From positions 111,989 through 175,988 of the forward strand of contig CAIUMP010000022.1 of NCBI GenBank assembly GCA_903900335.1: a stretch of 64,000 nt of DNA. The letters run 5' to 3'. The notes under the pieces were generated by a model. That model ran no database searches. It was given only the letters and a program-made list of their open reading frames with translations, and was not told where the DNA came from. This DNA is from an uncultured Ignavibacteriota bacterium (GTDB lineage: Bacteria; Bacteroidota; Ignavibacteria; Palsa-1295). The translations under genes and the position numbers were made by a program. This document shows positions 53,501-62,065 of the stretch, one piece after another (the first letter of the stretch is position 1; each line of letters opens with the position of its first letter).

Positions 53501-55151
53501 CCCACCCGTCCTTGTACTGAGTTTCTGTGCGGCCGTAGGAATAGCACGCGAATGGCGTATTACCCGTGATCACATAGTCGCCGGCGGCGAGTTTCAAGGT
53601 AAGACCCGTCAATTCTGGACGTAATGGTATCTGATACACCTTCATTGGCGTGATCGCCTTGAGCGGTGTCGGGCTTAGGCCATTGTGCGTAACCAATATC
53701 TTCGACAGTGAGTCTTTATTCGTGATGATATTGATGAACTGATATCCGAAATACGTGGAGTTGAACGGAATCTTGAATACGGTGCTCGTCCGATACCGAT
53801 CGATCGGCACAAGATCCATCTCGTTCGGGCACTTGTAAGTGTCTTCGTCTTGCGGGTTGTCTCCGCCACCGCTTTGGGCCTGGCTGCCTTTACCGTTGTC
53901 ACCATCCGCCAATCCACCAGGGCTAGAGTCGTGACCGCCCTGGAAGTAGTCATACATGACGGCATACATTTTCTTCACATTGCCATTGGCGTCAACAGAT
54001 TTGGAATCGACCATCAGATCCACGGGATCTTCGATATTATCATAGGTAGCGGCCGGGGACTGGTAGAGGCTCACACCGGTCGGATATGCCGAGGCCGGGA
54101 AGTTCTTCCACATATTCATGAAGCCGCCGTTCGGATCGTTGGTGTAGATGCGGTACATGTTGCCTTCACCGTTCTTCAAGCGACGCGAGAAGCGTGGATC
54201 AGAGTTCTGGGCAGGCATAAAGGGAATGGAAGGATACTCCGAACCCCAATCTTCGACCGGGGTCATTTGCTCGATCATGACATCGCGGATATCATTGTCG
54301 AGGGAAAGCCACCAGCCGGATGGATCACCGAGCAGCCCGCGCTCTTGTCCGCCAAGGACAGCGACTGGCTTGTCGGAGACGACCGTCGAACCGGATAGAT
54401 CATTGGACGCGTCAACCGAGAATGAACGAACCCAATAGACCTGCCCTTTGCGCATCTGTATGGTCTTTGGGTGAGGTAGTCCATCGGAACCGGCGCCGCT
54501 TTTGTACCCGAGCACACCGGCGTACGTAGTGGAGTTCGGGATGAAGGTCACATTCGTGTTATCGTAAGGGGCTATGATCATGAACTCCGAACTGGAGGAG
54601 TCACGATTGAGGAATCCTGGATTATTCTGGATCGGATTATCGAACCAACTCGCAATGACGTAGCTCTTTCCAAGCGCGGACGTGGGAATGGCCTGATACA
54701 TTCCACCCGTGCTCGAGCCTTCGTCATAGAGCTGTACGCTGATCGGATAGCGGGATTTAATGTGCGCTGCCTTGAACTCAAGGACCTCGCCGGGACGGGC
54801 AGGCTGCATCTGATTCCGATCCAGGAGAATCTGCTGGCATCGTCCCTTCGTAAGTATTTTCGTGGGACCTTGAATCTCAGAACCGTCCGCTCCGAAGTAA
54901 TAGAGAGTGACCGGGTTATTGTCCTGATAGGAACACACCAGCACATAGTAGTTCTCGGTATAGCCAGTCCAGCCGCCTGGATGACGAATACCCGGCATAT
55001 AACCGACATAAAAGTCCCGTGCATCGGAACTGATACCATGACCCTGAGCAAGGACGCGTTGCTCTGTCAGGAAGGAGGTCGCAAGCAGCAGTGCGACCAT
55101 TATGCACTGACGGAGTGCACTGATTCGAAGGAGGTTAGCAGAACGGTTCAT
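50583..55151 (-). CDS. Giant T9SS-secreted protein with IgGFc-binding-like and ASH domains
   Basis: 1522 residues from the ATG giving MNRSANLLRISALRQCIMVA, whose signal peptide ends at VLAQ. The N-terminal third resembles the IgGFc-binding family: SRYPISVQLYDEGSSTGG, GKSYVIASWFDNP, MIIAPYDNTNVTFIP and VYWVRSFSVDASNDLSGSTV. The middle has ASH-type beta domains, with NVNFKHVLVGTS, DLDFGNVSIGDVP and SFDFGANRPGVVLTTTFTLT. The C-terminus, with VTIEVFNALGQNVQTI and LSSGLYTIRFST, is a T9SS sorting domain. Likely a large surface adhesin. The IgG-binding label is a family name only. Confidence 0.88.
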   Translation of the reverse strand: MNRSANLLRISALRQCIMVALLLATSFLTEQRVLAQGHGISSDARDFYVGYMPGIRHPGGWTGYTENYYVLVCSYQDNNPVTLYYFGADGSEIQGPTKILTKGRCQQILLDRNQMQPARPGEVLEFKAAHIKSRYPISVQLYDEGSSTGGMYQAIPTSALGKSYVIASWFDNPIQNNPGFLNRDSSSSEFMIIAPYDNTNVTFIPNSTTYAGVLGYKSGAGSDGLPHPKTIQMRKGQVYWVRSFSVDASNDLSGSTVVSDKPVAVLGGQERGLLGDPSGWWLSLDNDIRDVMIEQMTPVEDWGSEYPSIPFMPAQNSDPRFSRRLKNGEGNMYRIYTNDPNGGFMNMWKNFPASAYPTGVSLYQSPAATYDNIEDPVDLMVDSKSVDANGNVKKMYAVMYDYFQGGHDSSPGGLADGDNGKGSQAQSGGGDNPQDEDTYKCPNEMDLVPIDRYRTSTVFKIPFNSTYFGYQFINIITNKDSLSKILVTHNGLSPTPLKAITPMKVYQIPLRPELTGLTLKLAAGDYVITGNTPFACYSYGRTETQYKDGWGYAAPTGEAYGSHSEPNAPQADIVPACDHWDIRLHDTGPGKQEGIADLMLLEDPDGFYTKPGRVSFNTTLVPVDPQFTPGDTSVSFSIAINDPTKDAYAALYVVDRAGNDTVIELHYKAPTITITPANVNFKHVLVGTSVCQDITIKVVATGASSVDTVGVPAWLLNDMSNYGPDGTRKSPTFSWSSTTKLPAALKAGDSVVITVCFAPTDTNNVLDINHRILDGHLDYLTTQVGCGYDTIPIAGKGITPIIDATDLDFGNVSIGDVPCKMVSVKNIGNAPLILDKTWVMKNNPDYTFGDQTQLPDTILPGQTSKLQFCFAPKVTGESDSRMDWGTNIPPQYAHLKKDTSQLLGRAIEPGLTWDRPKQGYTVDCADSETIRVNLLNPPSSTDNISVKKVAIEGPDAAEFTIVNNEPGYLPLQDHLPWQLVKGDTEWLDVQFKPDLSKGFGQRNAYIVAVGTGSSGNLKEYTDTLRLFGIVRHAAVAIVPPSFDFGANRPGVVLTTTFTLTNNGDTTFTVKDLNLVGSDYQILSGLKVGDQIAPGGSVSFIVQYTSPAKGRSSANFHVGGATICSSIDGSATGVATSFGVDGTGQKYNLIYVCPSAGNNTILPVTTQNVGTMGGILHSVQILDLPGRGDAVQFYFDDASRQKILDQGVDGGGIVTLPIRFQPTHRGMDTVMVQYTWRDTSRTDGVNPWVDTVINQLITGIGYNSANVISVANSGPTATAGNGYTAVTKSSVTIPVHLEQAFVDLDSVFGAHFTLRYLRDQFIFDPAATTLGPGLSWQGGVAPTPVADPADNNYELLSVRLTSATPITSTALMNGTWKYVVAKDSITSFQIVDRVFLGRSGDTACWVKDSVVPAPFFGTNVCGDFTLRTYLKTGGVAVSVRQVVPNPINSSARVEFVINQMAVPVTIEVFNALGQNVQTIMKNEILDKGAFERDFDASELSSGLYTIRFSTPGSEVSKSILVNK

Positions 55152-55561
55152 AACGATGATATTCGTTAAATGGGAATCGCAGAATACAAACTCATATATA
55201 GCCGGGACCGGTTTGCCAGTGCACGGAACAATCATTTTGACGAGACGACGCTCAACATCTCCGGGAGCGTGGGAACAACAGCAGTGCCCCACCTATATTC
55301 AAAAGAACGTGCGCAGAACGATAGACTCATGATCCAATTCCGGACAACTCCGGAAAACAGCATTTGTCTAATCCTTTTCCAGGCCATAAAGTGCCTACTT
55401 TTTTGGTGGTCCACGACGAGTCAGAACTGGTAAATACCGCAACTGCTCTGAACAACAATCGCCACCATACACAAGAACGCAAAAACTGTCTCCGGTTACA
55501 AAAATTCATCCAACTTTTTTGTGGGTGCAACTGCCAAATCCAGTGGTTCGTTAGATTCAAA
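55152..55561. other. Intergenic stretch between two divergent cargo genes
   Basis: About 410 bases that must carry promoters for both secreted-protein genes. No coding frame, tRNA or long palindrome is seen. The part near 55500-55560 is A/T-rich. Confidence 0.6.
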
Positions 55562-56962
55562 ATGACACACTCGCGGATCCTTCGTGTTGTTTTGATCGCA
55601 CTCAGCTTCTCATCGCTCGCTACCGCCCAGTCCTATCACTGGCGCCGGGCTTTAACCTTGCCAGCCAACACCGTTTGGCAAGCGGTTGCCTTCAACCCCC
55701 TTTCCCACGGCAGGGTCATCTTCGCCGGTTCGAAGGGCTCCGACGGGGTCTATCGTTCGGACGATGGTGGACAAACATGGATCCAAGGCTTGAGTCCAGC
55801 CGATGATCCGATCGCCGATTGCAGACAAGTCATTTGTATTCCGAGCGACACGAATATCGTCATGGCCGTCACTCCGCGTTTGCTCTACCGTTCGACGGAC
55901 GGCGGACACACCTGGCATTACGATTCCAACAATCTGTCACTTGGCGGGGCAGATGGCGAGGTGATCGGTTTCCATGCTGCAACAGACGCTATCTATTACG
56001 GACAAACCTCGCTTGGCTACTTATGGAAATCACTGGATCACGGTGCAACCTGGATACAGACCGGCGCCGCCAGCACTGACTCGATCACGCTCTGTGACGT
56101 TGGTGTCTCGCAGGAAACGCCGCCAATCGTACTTCAGGCATCCGAACTTCGCAACGGGGCTCCGACTGGCCACATTGCGAGAAGCAGCGACGAGGGTGCG
56201 AGTTGGCTCGTAACGCTGGACGCCGACACGGGATATAAGATGGTGGAAGTACCGAAGATCGTATTTTCGGACTATGCTATCAATCCGCAAAATGGTAAGC
56301 ACGAGGTCGCGGTCATTTCCCGCTGGCGCTCCTACTACCGCGCCGTGATGCTAACCACCGATGCGGGACTGACCTGGACGGAGAAATCCTTCCCGGAACG
56401 GCACGTGTGGGCTCTGGATGTCGATCAGCGGCGAAGCCTGATCTCAAAACCGAGCGATCCCTCCTACCCTTCCCCGCTTCACTATTTCATCGGGCTCTTC
56501 GATGTTCAGTCCGACACGATGAAGAATGGCATGGTTCAGGAGACAACGGACGGCGGCAACACCTGGCGCTCGGTGAATTTCCCGGCTGGCAGCAGCAGCG
56601 ATCCGAACAATCCGCTCTCACGCAGGATCTGGGTTCTGAAGTACGATACATCTTCAAGTCGAATTGCTGTTGCCGCAGATTCGGGTGTTTATATTGGTGA
56701 CCTGCAAAGCAGCGTTGGGACACCGACGGCCATCGCTTCGGGATTGCGCGTTTCACATGGCAGTGGCTATCTGGATATTTCCTCGGATGAGGATATTCGC
56801 AGCGTTCGGCTGTATGATATTCTTGGGAGGGAAATCACTTCTGTGACGCCGCACACGACAGAGTATCAGCTCCCGCTTTCAACATTCATCACCGGCACGT
56901 ATGCCCTTGAGATAGTGCAAAACGGGAGCCAACCTTTTCTTAAACTGCTTTCATTACCGTAA
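55562..56962 (+). CDS. T9SS-secreted protein with BNR-like propeller
   Basis: 466 residues from the ATG giving MTHSRILRVVLIALSFSSLA, a signal peptide ending at TAQ; the upstream open frame is not coding. Asp-box blades follow: VYRSDDGGQTWIQG, LYRSTDGGHTWHYD, LWKSLDHGATWIQT, IARSSDEGASWLVT, MLTTDAGLTWTEKS and VQETTDGGNTWRSV. The end, SVRLYDILGREITSVTPHT, then TGTYALEIVQNG, is a T9SS sorting domain. Layout as at 28215 and 36966. Confidence 0.88.
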   Translation: MTHSRILRVVLIALSFSSLATAQSYHWRRALTLPANTVWQAVAFNPLSHGRVIFAGSKGSDGVYRSDDGGQTWIQGLSPADDPIADCRQVICIPSDTNIVMAVTPRLLYRSTDGGHTWHYDSNNLSLGGADGEVIGFHAATDAIYYGQTSLGYLWKSLDHGATWIQTGAASTDSITLCDVGVSQETPPIVLQASELRNGAPTGHIARSSDEGASWLVTLDADTGYKMVEVPKIVFSDYAINPQNGKHEVAVISRWRSYYRAVMLTTDAGLTWTEKSFPERHVWALDVDQRRSLISKPSDPSYPSPLHYFIGLFDVQSDTMKNGMVQETTDGGNTWRSVNFPAGSSSDPNNPLSRRIWVLKYDTSSSRIAVAADSGVYIGDLQSSVGTPTAIASGLRVSHGSGYLDISSDEDIRSVRLYDILGREITSVTPHTTEYQLPLSTFITGTYALEIVQNGSQPFLKLLSLP

Positions 56963-56988
56963 CTCGGTGCGATCTCACGCTGCGGATA

Positions 56989-57942
56989 TCACTTCGAATT
57001 CACATTCAACATTGGCGTCAACTTCGAATCGAATGGGGTGATCACGAAAGTCGAGTTCTTCGAGTTGACAAGCTCCTTCAATGTTGTAATGTAGTTGTAT
57101 TGCAGATATTGATTGGTCAGCGAACCGGCGATGATCTTTTGGGCGTCCGAAATACCACCAGCCTCAACGCGCTTACGGTCTGCTTCCTGGCGCTCGCGCT
57201 GAAGGACATACTGCATCTTCTGTGACTCCTGCTCCGCTGCAATCTTTTCATCAATCGCGCCACGCACCTTCTCCGGCAACAAAATATCGCGGAGCAACTC
57301 ATTCTCAAGCACGATACCGCGATCCTTGAATGCAGTGACCAATTTATCTTTCACAAGGCGTGTGTAATCATCGCGCTTCGTTGAGTAAAGATCGGTGGCG
57401 AGATAATTCACGGCGGCATCGCGTAAGGCAGAGCGGATCTCAGGGCGCACTACCTTCTCCACATAGTCGAGGCCGATGGTGCTATAGACCTTCGGCGCAC
57501 TTGGCTGAGAAAGGTGGTACTGCACTGTCACTTCGAGCGTGAGTGTCAAGCCATCCTGGCTAAGGACCTGAATGGCGTCATCGCCTTTGATCTGGCCTTC
57601 GTTCGTCTTTGCAGACATCGTGTAGGCCTGTGTGCGGGAATCCATTCGAACGACGTTCATGAGCGGGTTGATCACATGAAATCCGCTAGAGAGAACCTCC
57701 GACTGCACTCCGCCGAAGAGCACTTGCACGCCGACTTCACCCGGCTGGATCGTTACGAACGAGCCCATTCCCAGCACGACTATTGCCAGCAGAAAGAAGA
57801 TCGGATAGGCAATGCTCGCAGCGCGATGGATGGCGTTCTGGCGGATATTCCCGGCGGCATCGGCCGAAAATTTCGAGCGGCGCGCGAAGAGTGCGGCTAT
57901 ACCAAGTGCAACGAAGAATACGAAGAAGAAAAGTGATTCCAT
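56989..57942 (-). CDS. SPFH/prohibitin-like membrane protein
   Basis: 317 residues. Two hydrophobic segments near the N-terminus (1-20 and about 44-62) are followed by an SPFH domain: TIQPGEVGVQVLFGG, GFHVINPLMNVV, and YHLSQPSAPKVYSTIG. A coiled-coil stretch with many Glu, Gln and Arg (IAAEQESQKMQYVLQRERQE) and a C-terminal tail complete the usual layout. SPFH proteins form large rings at the inner membrane and steer proteases or membrane domains. The usual partner protease is not adjacent. Confidence 0.88.
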   Translation of the reverse strand: MESLFFFVFFVALGIAALFARRSKFSADAAGNIRQNAIHRAASIAYPIFFLLAIVVLGMGSFVTIQPGEVGVQVLFGGVQSEVLSSGFHVINPLMNVVRMDSRTQAYTMSAKTNEGQIKGDDAIQVLSQDGLTLTLEVTVQYHLSQPSAPKVYSTIGLDYVEKVVRPEIRSALRDAAVNYLATDLYSTKRDDYTRLVKDKLVTAFKDRGIVLENELLRDILLPEKVRGAIDEKIAAEQESQKMQYVLQRERQEADRKRVEAGGISDAQKIIAGSLTNQYLQYNYITTLKELVNSKNSTFVITPFDSKLTPMLNVNSK

Positions 57943-58055
57943 GGTGATTGAGATTAGTGGTGACTACTTTTACGCAAACTTACAACATCGGGCGCGGGAA
58001 CGTCTGAAGTGCGATTTATGTGATTCCCTTGATTGAAACTAAACGGAGTGAGATC

Positions 58056-58373
58056 ATGACTGTCGCAGAAAAGCAGTACAAAGAGATCGCAGCCTTGCTT
58101 GCCGAGTCCGATGGGGCGGTCTCCTCGCAAATGTTCGGCATGCCCGTTCTCAAAATTCGCGGGAAAGCCTTCACTGGACTTCTTGAAGATGCCCTCGTCT
58201 TCAAACTGAACGGCGAGGCACACACGCAGGCCATAGCTCTTACCGGTGCCAAATTATTCGAGCCGATGCTTGGACGCCCGATGAAGGAATGGGTTGTTGT
58301 GCCTGTCAAAAATGCGACGCACTGGGCTCAGCTTGCAAAGGATGCAATGGAATATTGCGCGACTTTGAAGTAG
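58056..58373 (+). CDS. TfoX-N/YjbR-like small protein
   Basis: 105 residues from an ATG preceded by GGAG (MTVAEKQYKEIAALL); a Met 12 codons upstream is possible. MFGMPVLKIRGKAFTGLLED, LVFKLNGEAHTQ and LGRPMKEWVVVP resemble the small domain shared by TfoX N-terminal and MmcQ/YjbR-type proteins, often of unknown function. No membrane segment or signal. It stands alone between two minus-strand genes. Confidence 0.7.
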   Translation: MTVAEKQYKEIAALLAESDGAVSSQMFGMPVLKIRGKAFTGLLEDALVFKLNGEAHTQAIALTGAKLFEPMLGRPMKEWVVVPVKNATHWAQLAKDAMEYCATLK

Positions 58374-58392
58374 GGACGTACGCAACAAATCT

Positions 58393-59013
58393 CTACGATA
58401 ATTTCCTTAGCACCCTCTCCATCCTCACACGCTTCGGTTTCTGCTCTACCTCGGCTAGGCGCAGATTAATCAGAGCAGCGAGAGCACCATTCTCCTTCTC
58501 AGGCACCGCAGTTGCTGCCCGTTCACAATAGGCTGGCAACTGATTGATCGGCGCATGGCGGATAATCTCCAGCAGAATCGGGAAGCACTTCTTCGCGTGG
58601 CCTGCGTTCGTGAGCTTTGCGAGGATGTTCACGCAATGATCGCGTGCAATGACGGACTCCCCTTCTGCTGCTTTCACAATTGCATCGAGATGCGCATACA
58701 CTCCATTCGGATTCGCACTTGCGCAGCCATCAAGGGCACACATTGCGCCCCAGATCATTCGCGGGTTCTTGCTTGCAAGGTGCGAGGCGAAGTCTTTAAC
58801 ATACTCGGCGATCAACTCCGGCGCACGCTCGCCGATCTCGTACAGCGTCTTCATGCAGTCGCTCTGGAGTCTGCGATCGCGGACGTTGAGGTGTTCGACA
58901 AGTTCACGAATGGCGGTGGTGTTTGGCCTTTGAGAAAGCTCCTCTGCAAGCGCAATATCTGCGACGTTACCTCGCTCGCCACGAGAGCTGGAGAGTCGTT
59001 CAAGTATGGACAT
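58393..59013 (-). CDS. HEAT-repeat-like protein
   Basis: 206 residues. Paired helices such as AIRELVEHLNVRDRRLQSDC, LIAEYVKDFASHLASKNPRM and CVNILAKLTNAGHAKKCFPI repeat with HEAT/ARM-like spacing. The protein is probably a helical scaffold in the cytosol; no catalytic motif is seen. It may share a transcript with the VOC-family gene, which ends 21 bases upstream of its start on the same strand. Confidence 0.7.
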   Translation of the reverse strand: MSILERLSSSRGERGNVADIALAEELSQRPNTTAIRELVEHLNVRDRRLQSDCMKTLYEIGERAPELIAEYVKDFASHLASKNPRMIWGAMCALDGCASANPNGVYAHLDAIVKAAEGESVIARDHCVNILAKLTNAGHAKKCFPILLEIIRHAPINQLPAYCERAATAVPEKENGALAALINLRLAEVEQKPKRVRMERVLRKLS

Positions 59014-59034
59014 GGCTTCCCCGCTTATCCGGCC

Positions 59035-59481
59035 TCACGCTTCCCCCTTTGCCCACTCCGCCGTTCGGCGTTGCATCTCTTCAGGTGAGACATCCTCAAT
59101 GTGCGTGGCGATCCACCAGGAGTTGCCACTGGGATCCATCACACCTGCGTTACGGTCGCCATAGAACTGGTCGGCGGGCTCCATGAGGCTCGTTCCACCG
59201 GCCGCGACTCCAGCATGATAGAAACCATCGGTATCTTCGACATAGAGATAGAACGACGCCGGCTGCGCATTCCACTGCGGCGGATTTGAACCGGCAAGCA
59301 TTAGCATCGAGTCTCCTATCTTCACCTGCGCATGCAGGATGCGGCCACCGGGTGAGCGCATTACTTCCGGGGCCTCGGCGCCGAAGGCGGCTGTCAAAAA
59401 TTCTATCAATTTCTCTACATCATCCGCCATGACGTAAGGAGTGACGGCATGGAATCCTTCGGGTCGGTATTGTACTGGCAT
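59035..59481 (-). CDS. Glyoxalase/bleomycin-resistance (VOC) family protein
   Basis: 148 residues from the ATG giving MPVQYRPEGFHAVTPYVMAD; the upstream Met codons add a non-homologous tail. The two-fold beta-alpha-beta-beta-beta pattern of the VOC fold is seen, with FLTAAFGAEAPEVMRSPGGR, HAQVKIGDSMLMLAGSN, and DRNAGVMDPSGNSWWIATHI, as in the PhnB/YdeN-like subgroup. Members may be metal enzymes or small-molecule binding proteins; no substrate is suggested. The end reads EEMQRRTAEW, typical of this subgroup. Confidence 0.85.
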   Translation of the reverse strand: MPVQYRPEGFHAVTPYVMADDVEKLIEFLTAAFGAEAPEVMRSPGGRILHAQVKIGDSMLMLAGSNPPQWNAQPASFYLYVEDTDGFYHAGVAAGGTSLMEPADQFYGDRNAGVMDPSGNSWWIATHIEDVSPEEMQRRTAEWAKGEA

Positions 59482-59947
59482 AGGTGCTCCTAAGTTAAAT
59501 GACCAATATAGCATCTCCCACTGCGCATCACACCGAACAAGCATCCCGCGGAGATTCTTCCCAGGGTAACTGCGGAAAGTACCTCACCACACTTCCCTCC
59601 TGTACTGTGACCCCTCTTTTCAATTAGCGCCGCGTAAAGCTACCAACCGCCCGGGATCTCCGAGTTCTGTAGCACAGATGTCGATAATGGCACGGGTGAC
59701 ACGCCGAACGGTGGGGTTTATGCAACTTTGAAGTTGTCATTAGAGAGGTTTGTTGGTAGCGCCCTCTACTGTAAAAACCACATTCGCTCCGCAGCCCACT
59801 AGAAAATTAGCGAAACGGACTCCGTAATGACGGAGTCGATAGCTTAGCCGGATTCCTGTTCATTTGTGCTTTTCCGAACTCCACATCCCCCCTGCTTGTT
59901 TCTGCCCCGGTTCGATACGAGTCGCTGAATACGAATAACAATCTTCC
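59482..59947. other. Intergenic stretch with two inverted-repeat elements
   Basis: About 466 bases without a credible gene, between two divergent genes. It holds a 122-base element with terminal inverted repeats (59639-59760) and a perfect short hairpin GACTCCGT-AATG-ACGGAGTC (59818-59838). Otherwise unremarkable. Confidence 0.65.
59639..59760. repeat. Short element with terminal inverted repeats
   Basis: GCTACCAAC at 59639 is matched by GTTGGTAGC ending at 59760; inside lies CAACTT-TG-AAGTTG near the right end. The 122 bases carry no gene. The form is that of a small non-coding mobile or REP-like element. A second copy was not found in the window. Confidence 0.5.
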
Positions 59948-61729
59948 GTGAAGCCAACAAATCAGTTAGATCCGAATTATTTTCATAAAGTCGTTGACTG
60001 TCAGTACGCGTGCCCGGCGCACACAAACGTGCCGGAGTACATCCGCCTGATCGCTCAGGGCCGGTACACGGACGCGTACATGGTCAACCGCGAGTCGAAC
60101 GTCTTCCCTGGCATTCTTGGCCGCACCTGCGACCGCCCTTGCGAGCCAGCCTGCCGCCGTGAGCGGGTGGACGGCAAGCCCGTCGCTATTTGCCGCTTAA
60201 AGCGTGTCGCCGCTGATCTTCGCGATGACATTTCCGATCGCCTACCGGAAATTCCTGTTGAAAAGAATGGCAAGCGTGTAGCCTGCATAGGTGCCGGTCC
60301 GGCATCACTTACGGTTGCGAACGACCTCATGCCGCTCGGCTACTCGGTGACCATCTTCGAGAAGGAGAACAAGCCGGGTGGGCTGATGCGCACGAACATC
60401 CCCTCCTTCCGTCTGCCTGAGCAGGTGCTCGACGACGAGATCGCAATGATCGTGGACATGGGCGTGGATGTGCAGTACGGTTCACCGGTTTCGAGCATGC
60501 AGTCACTCCTCGATCAGGGTTTTGACACTATCTTCGTAGGTAGCGGCGCACCGCGCGGTAAGGATTTGGATCTGCCCGGCCGCAAAGAAGCCGAAGCAAA
60601 TATCCACATTGGAATTGACTGGCTGCATTCGATCGCATTTGGTCACACCACGAAGATCGGCGAGCGCGTGCTCATCATTGGTGTTGGAAACACCGCAATG
60701 GATTGCTGCCGCTCTTCGCGCAGAATGGGTGGCACGGATATTAAGGTTATGGCTCGCCGTCCGCGCGAGTTCTTCAAGGCATCTCCGTGGGAGTTGGAAG
60801 ATGCGGAAGAGGAAGGAATTGAGATCGTTATCAATCATGCACCGAAGCGCTTCGTGGTCGAGAACGGTAAGCTCGTCGGTATGGAATTCGAACGCCTGAC
60901 ATGGGATGAGGGTGCGAAGAACTCCACAACCGTTGACAGCATCGTCATCCCCTGCGATGACGTGATCCTTGCCATCGGTCAGGACAACGCCTTCCCGTGG
61001 ATCGAGAAGAACATTGGCATCGAGTTCGGCAAGTGGGACATGCCAAAGGTGGATGAGTCAACACACATGTGCACATTGCCGGGCGTCTTCTTTGGCGGCG
61101 ATGCAGCATGGGGACCGAAGAATATCATCTGGGCCGTGGAGCACGGACATCAGGCCGCGATCAGCATTCACAACTATTGCAGCGAGATCGCCGTCACCGA
61201 GCGTCCGAAGCATGGTATGAATCTGGCAAGTATGAAGATGGGCATCAGCGAGTGGAGCTATGCCAATAACTACGACGCCGTCAAGCGCCAGAAGATGACG
61301 CATGTTGATCTCGTCGAGCGTTTCAAGAATCTCTCAACCGAAGTGGAGCTTGGCTTCACACCGGAGCAGACCGCGCACGAAGTTCAGCGCTGCCTGAACT
61401 GCGACATGGAGACCTACTTCGTCGCACCGAAGTGCATCGAGTGCGATGCCTGTATTGACATCTGCCCGGTGCAGTGCCTCACCATCACCAAGGATGGCGA
61501 AGAAGCAGATCTGCGCACGCGGCTAACGGCGCCTGCAAAGAATCTTACGCAGAGCCTATATACATCAGAAGCCCTTAAGCAGACTGGCCGCATCATGGTC
61601 AAGGACGAAGACCTCTGCGTCCACTGCGGCCTCTGCGCCGAGCGCTGCCCAACCTTCGCGTGGGATATGCAGAAGTTCGAAGTGCTCATTCCAAAGGCGA
61701 TCGATATGCGGGAGCTGGTGATGGCGTAA
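59948..61729 (+). CDS. GltD-like flavoprotein with N- and C-terminal iron-sulfur clusters
   Basis: 593 residues from a GTG at 59948. N-terminal Cys ligands (C18, C22 and C61, C65, C69 in CQYACP and CDRPCEPAC) are those of glutamate synthase small subunits. FAD binding is at GAGPAS (115-120), with KPGGLMRTNIPSFRLP. NADPH binding follows at GVGNTAMDCCRSSRRMGG. The C-terminus adds two 4Fe-4S ferredoxin motifs: CIECDACIDICPVQC and CVHCGLCAERCP. Such proteins pass electrons between NAD(P)H and ferredoxin or a partner oxidoreductase. No glutamate synthase large subunit or 2-oxoacid oxidoreductase is linked, so the partner is unknown. Confidence 0.88.
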   Translation: MKPTNQLDPNYFHKVVDCQYACPAHTNVPEYIRLIAQGRYTDAYMVNRESNVFPGILGRTCDRPCEPACRRERVDGKPVAICRLKRVAADLRDDISDRLPEIPVEKNGKRVACIGAGPASLTVANDLMPLGYSVTIFEKENKPGGLMRTNIPSFRLPEQVLDDEIAMIVDMGVDVQYGSPVSSMQSLLDQGFDTIFVGSGAPRGKDLDLPGRKEAEANIHIGIDWLHSIAFGHTTKIGERVLIIGVGNTAMDCCRSSRRMGGTDIKVMARRPREFFKASPWELEDAEEEGIEIVINHAPKRFVVENGKLVGMEFERLTWDEGAKNSTTVDSIVIPCDDVILAIGQDNAFPWIEKNIGIEFGKWDMPKVDESTHMCTLPGVFFGGDAAWGPKNIIWAVEHGHQAAISIHNYCSEIAVTERPKHGMNLASMKMGISEWSYANNYDAVKRQKMTHVDLVERFKNLSTEVELGFTPEQTAHEVQRCLNCDMETYFVAPKCIECDACIDICPVQCLTITKDGEEADLRTRLTAPAKNLTQSLYTSEALKQTGRIMVKDEDLCVHCGLCAERCPTFAWDMQKFEVLIPKAIDMRELVMA

Positions 61730-61769
61730 GTCCGGGCACTCACCCCCACTAACTGTGGTTGAATTTCGT

Positions 61770-61952
61770 ATGACAAATCTTACTGCGGTATTTCAACAAG
61801 TTCCAGAAGGCTATATTGGCTTCGTAGAAGAATTGCCGGGGGCGAACACACAGGGTGCGACCTTGGATGAAGCACGTAGCAACCTTCAAGAGGCCATTGA
61901 AATGGTGCTTGAGGCAAATCGTGAGTTGGCTGAAGAGTCCGAAAAAAGTTGA
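61770..61952 (+). CDS. HicB-like antitoxin, orphan
   Basis: 60 residues from the ATG giving MTNLTAVFQQVPEGYIGFVE. PEGYIGFVEELPGANTQGAT and LDEARSNLQEAIEMVLEANR form the single-domain HicB fold (partial RNase H-like). A HicA toxin of about 60-80 residues should follow. Instead only a 38-codon frame with a TTG start overlaps its stop. Single HicB proteins without a toxin are known, so the role may be regulatory. Confidence 0.8.
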   Translation: MTNLTAVFQQVPEGYIGFVEELPGANTQGATLDEARSNLQEAIEMVLEANRELAEESEKS

Positions 61953-62065
61953 TAAAGCAATCCGTCGATCTCTCCCTCGACAAACTCCCTGGATGGACCT
62001 TGGGCGCGCCGTTGCATGAGACGATATTGATTAATAGAATGGAGAATCAATACGAAGCATGCTAA
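61949..62065 (+). CDS. Very short possible gene after the orphan HicB
   Basis: 38 codons from a TTG that overlaps the HicB stop as TTGA, ending with a stop inside the ATG region of the next gene (7-base overlap). The peptide (begins LIKQSVDLSLDKLPGWTLG) has no HicA motif (no G-x-H or VPRH-type segment). The neat overlaps on both sides are the only support; it may be chance or a remnant. Confidence 0.2.
   Translation: MIKQSVDLSLDKLPGWTLGAPLHETILINRMENQYEAC

Noticed and set aside
59900..59935. GGTTCGATAC, resembling a tRNA T-loop
   Set aside because: No acceptor, D or anticodon arms can be built around it.
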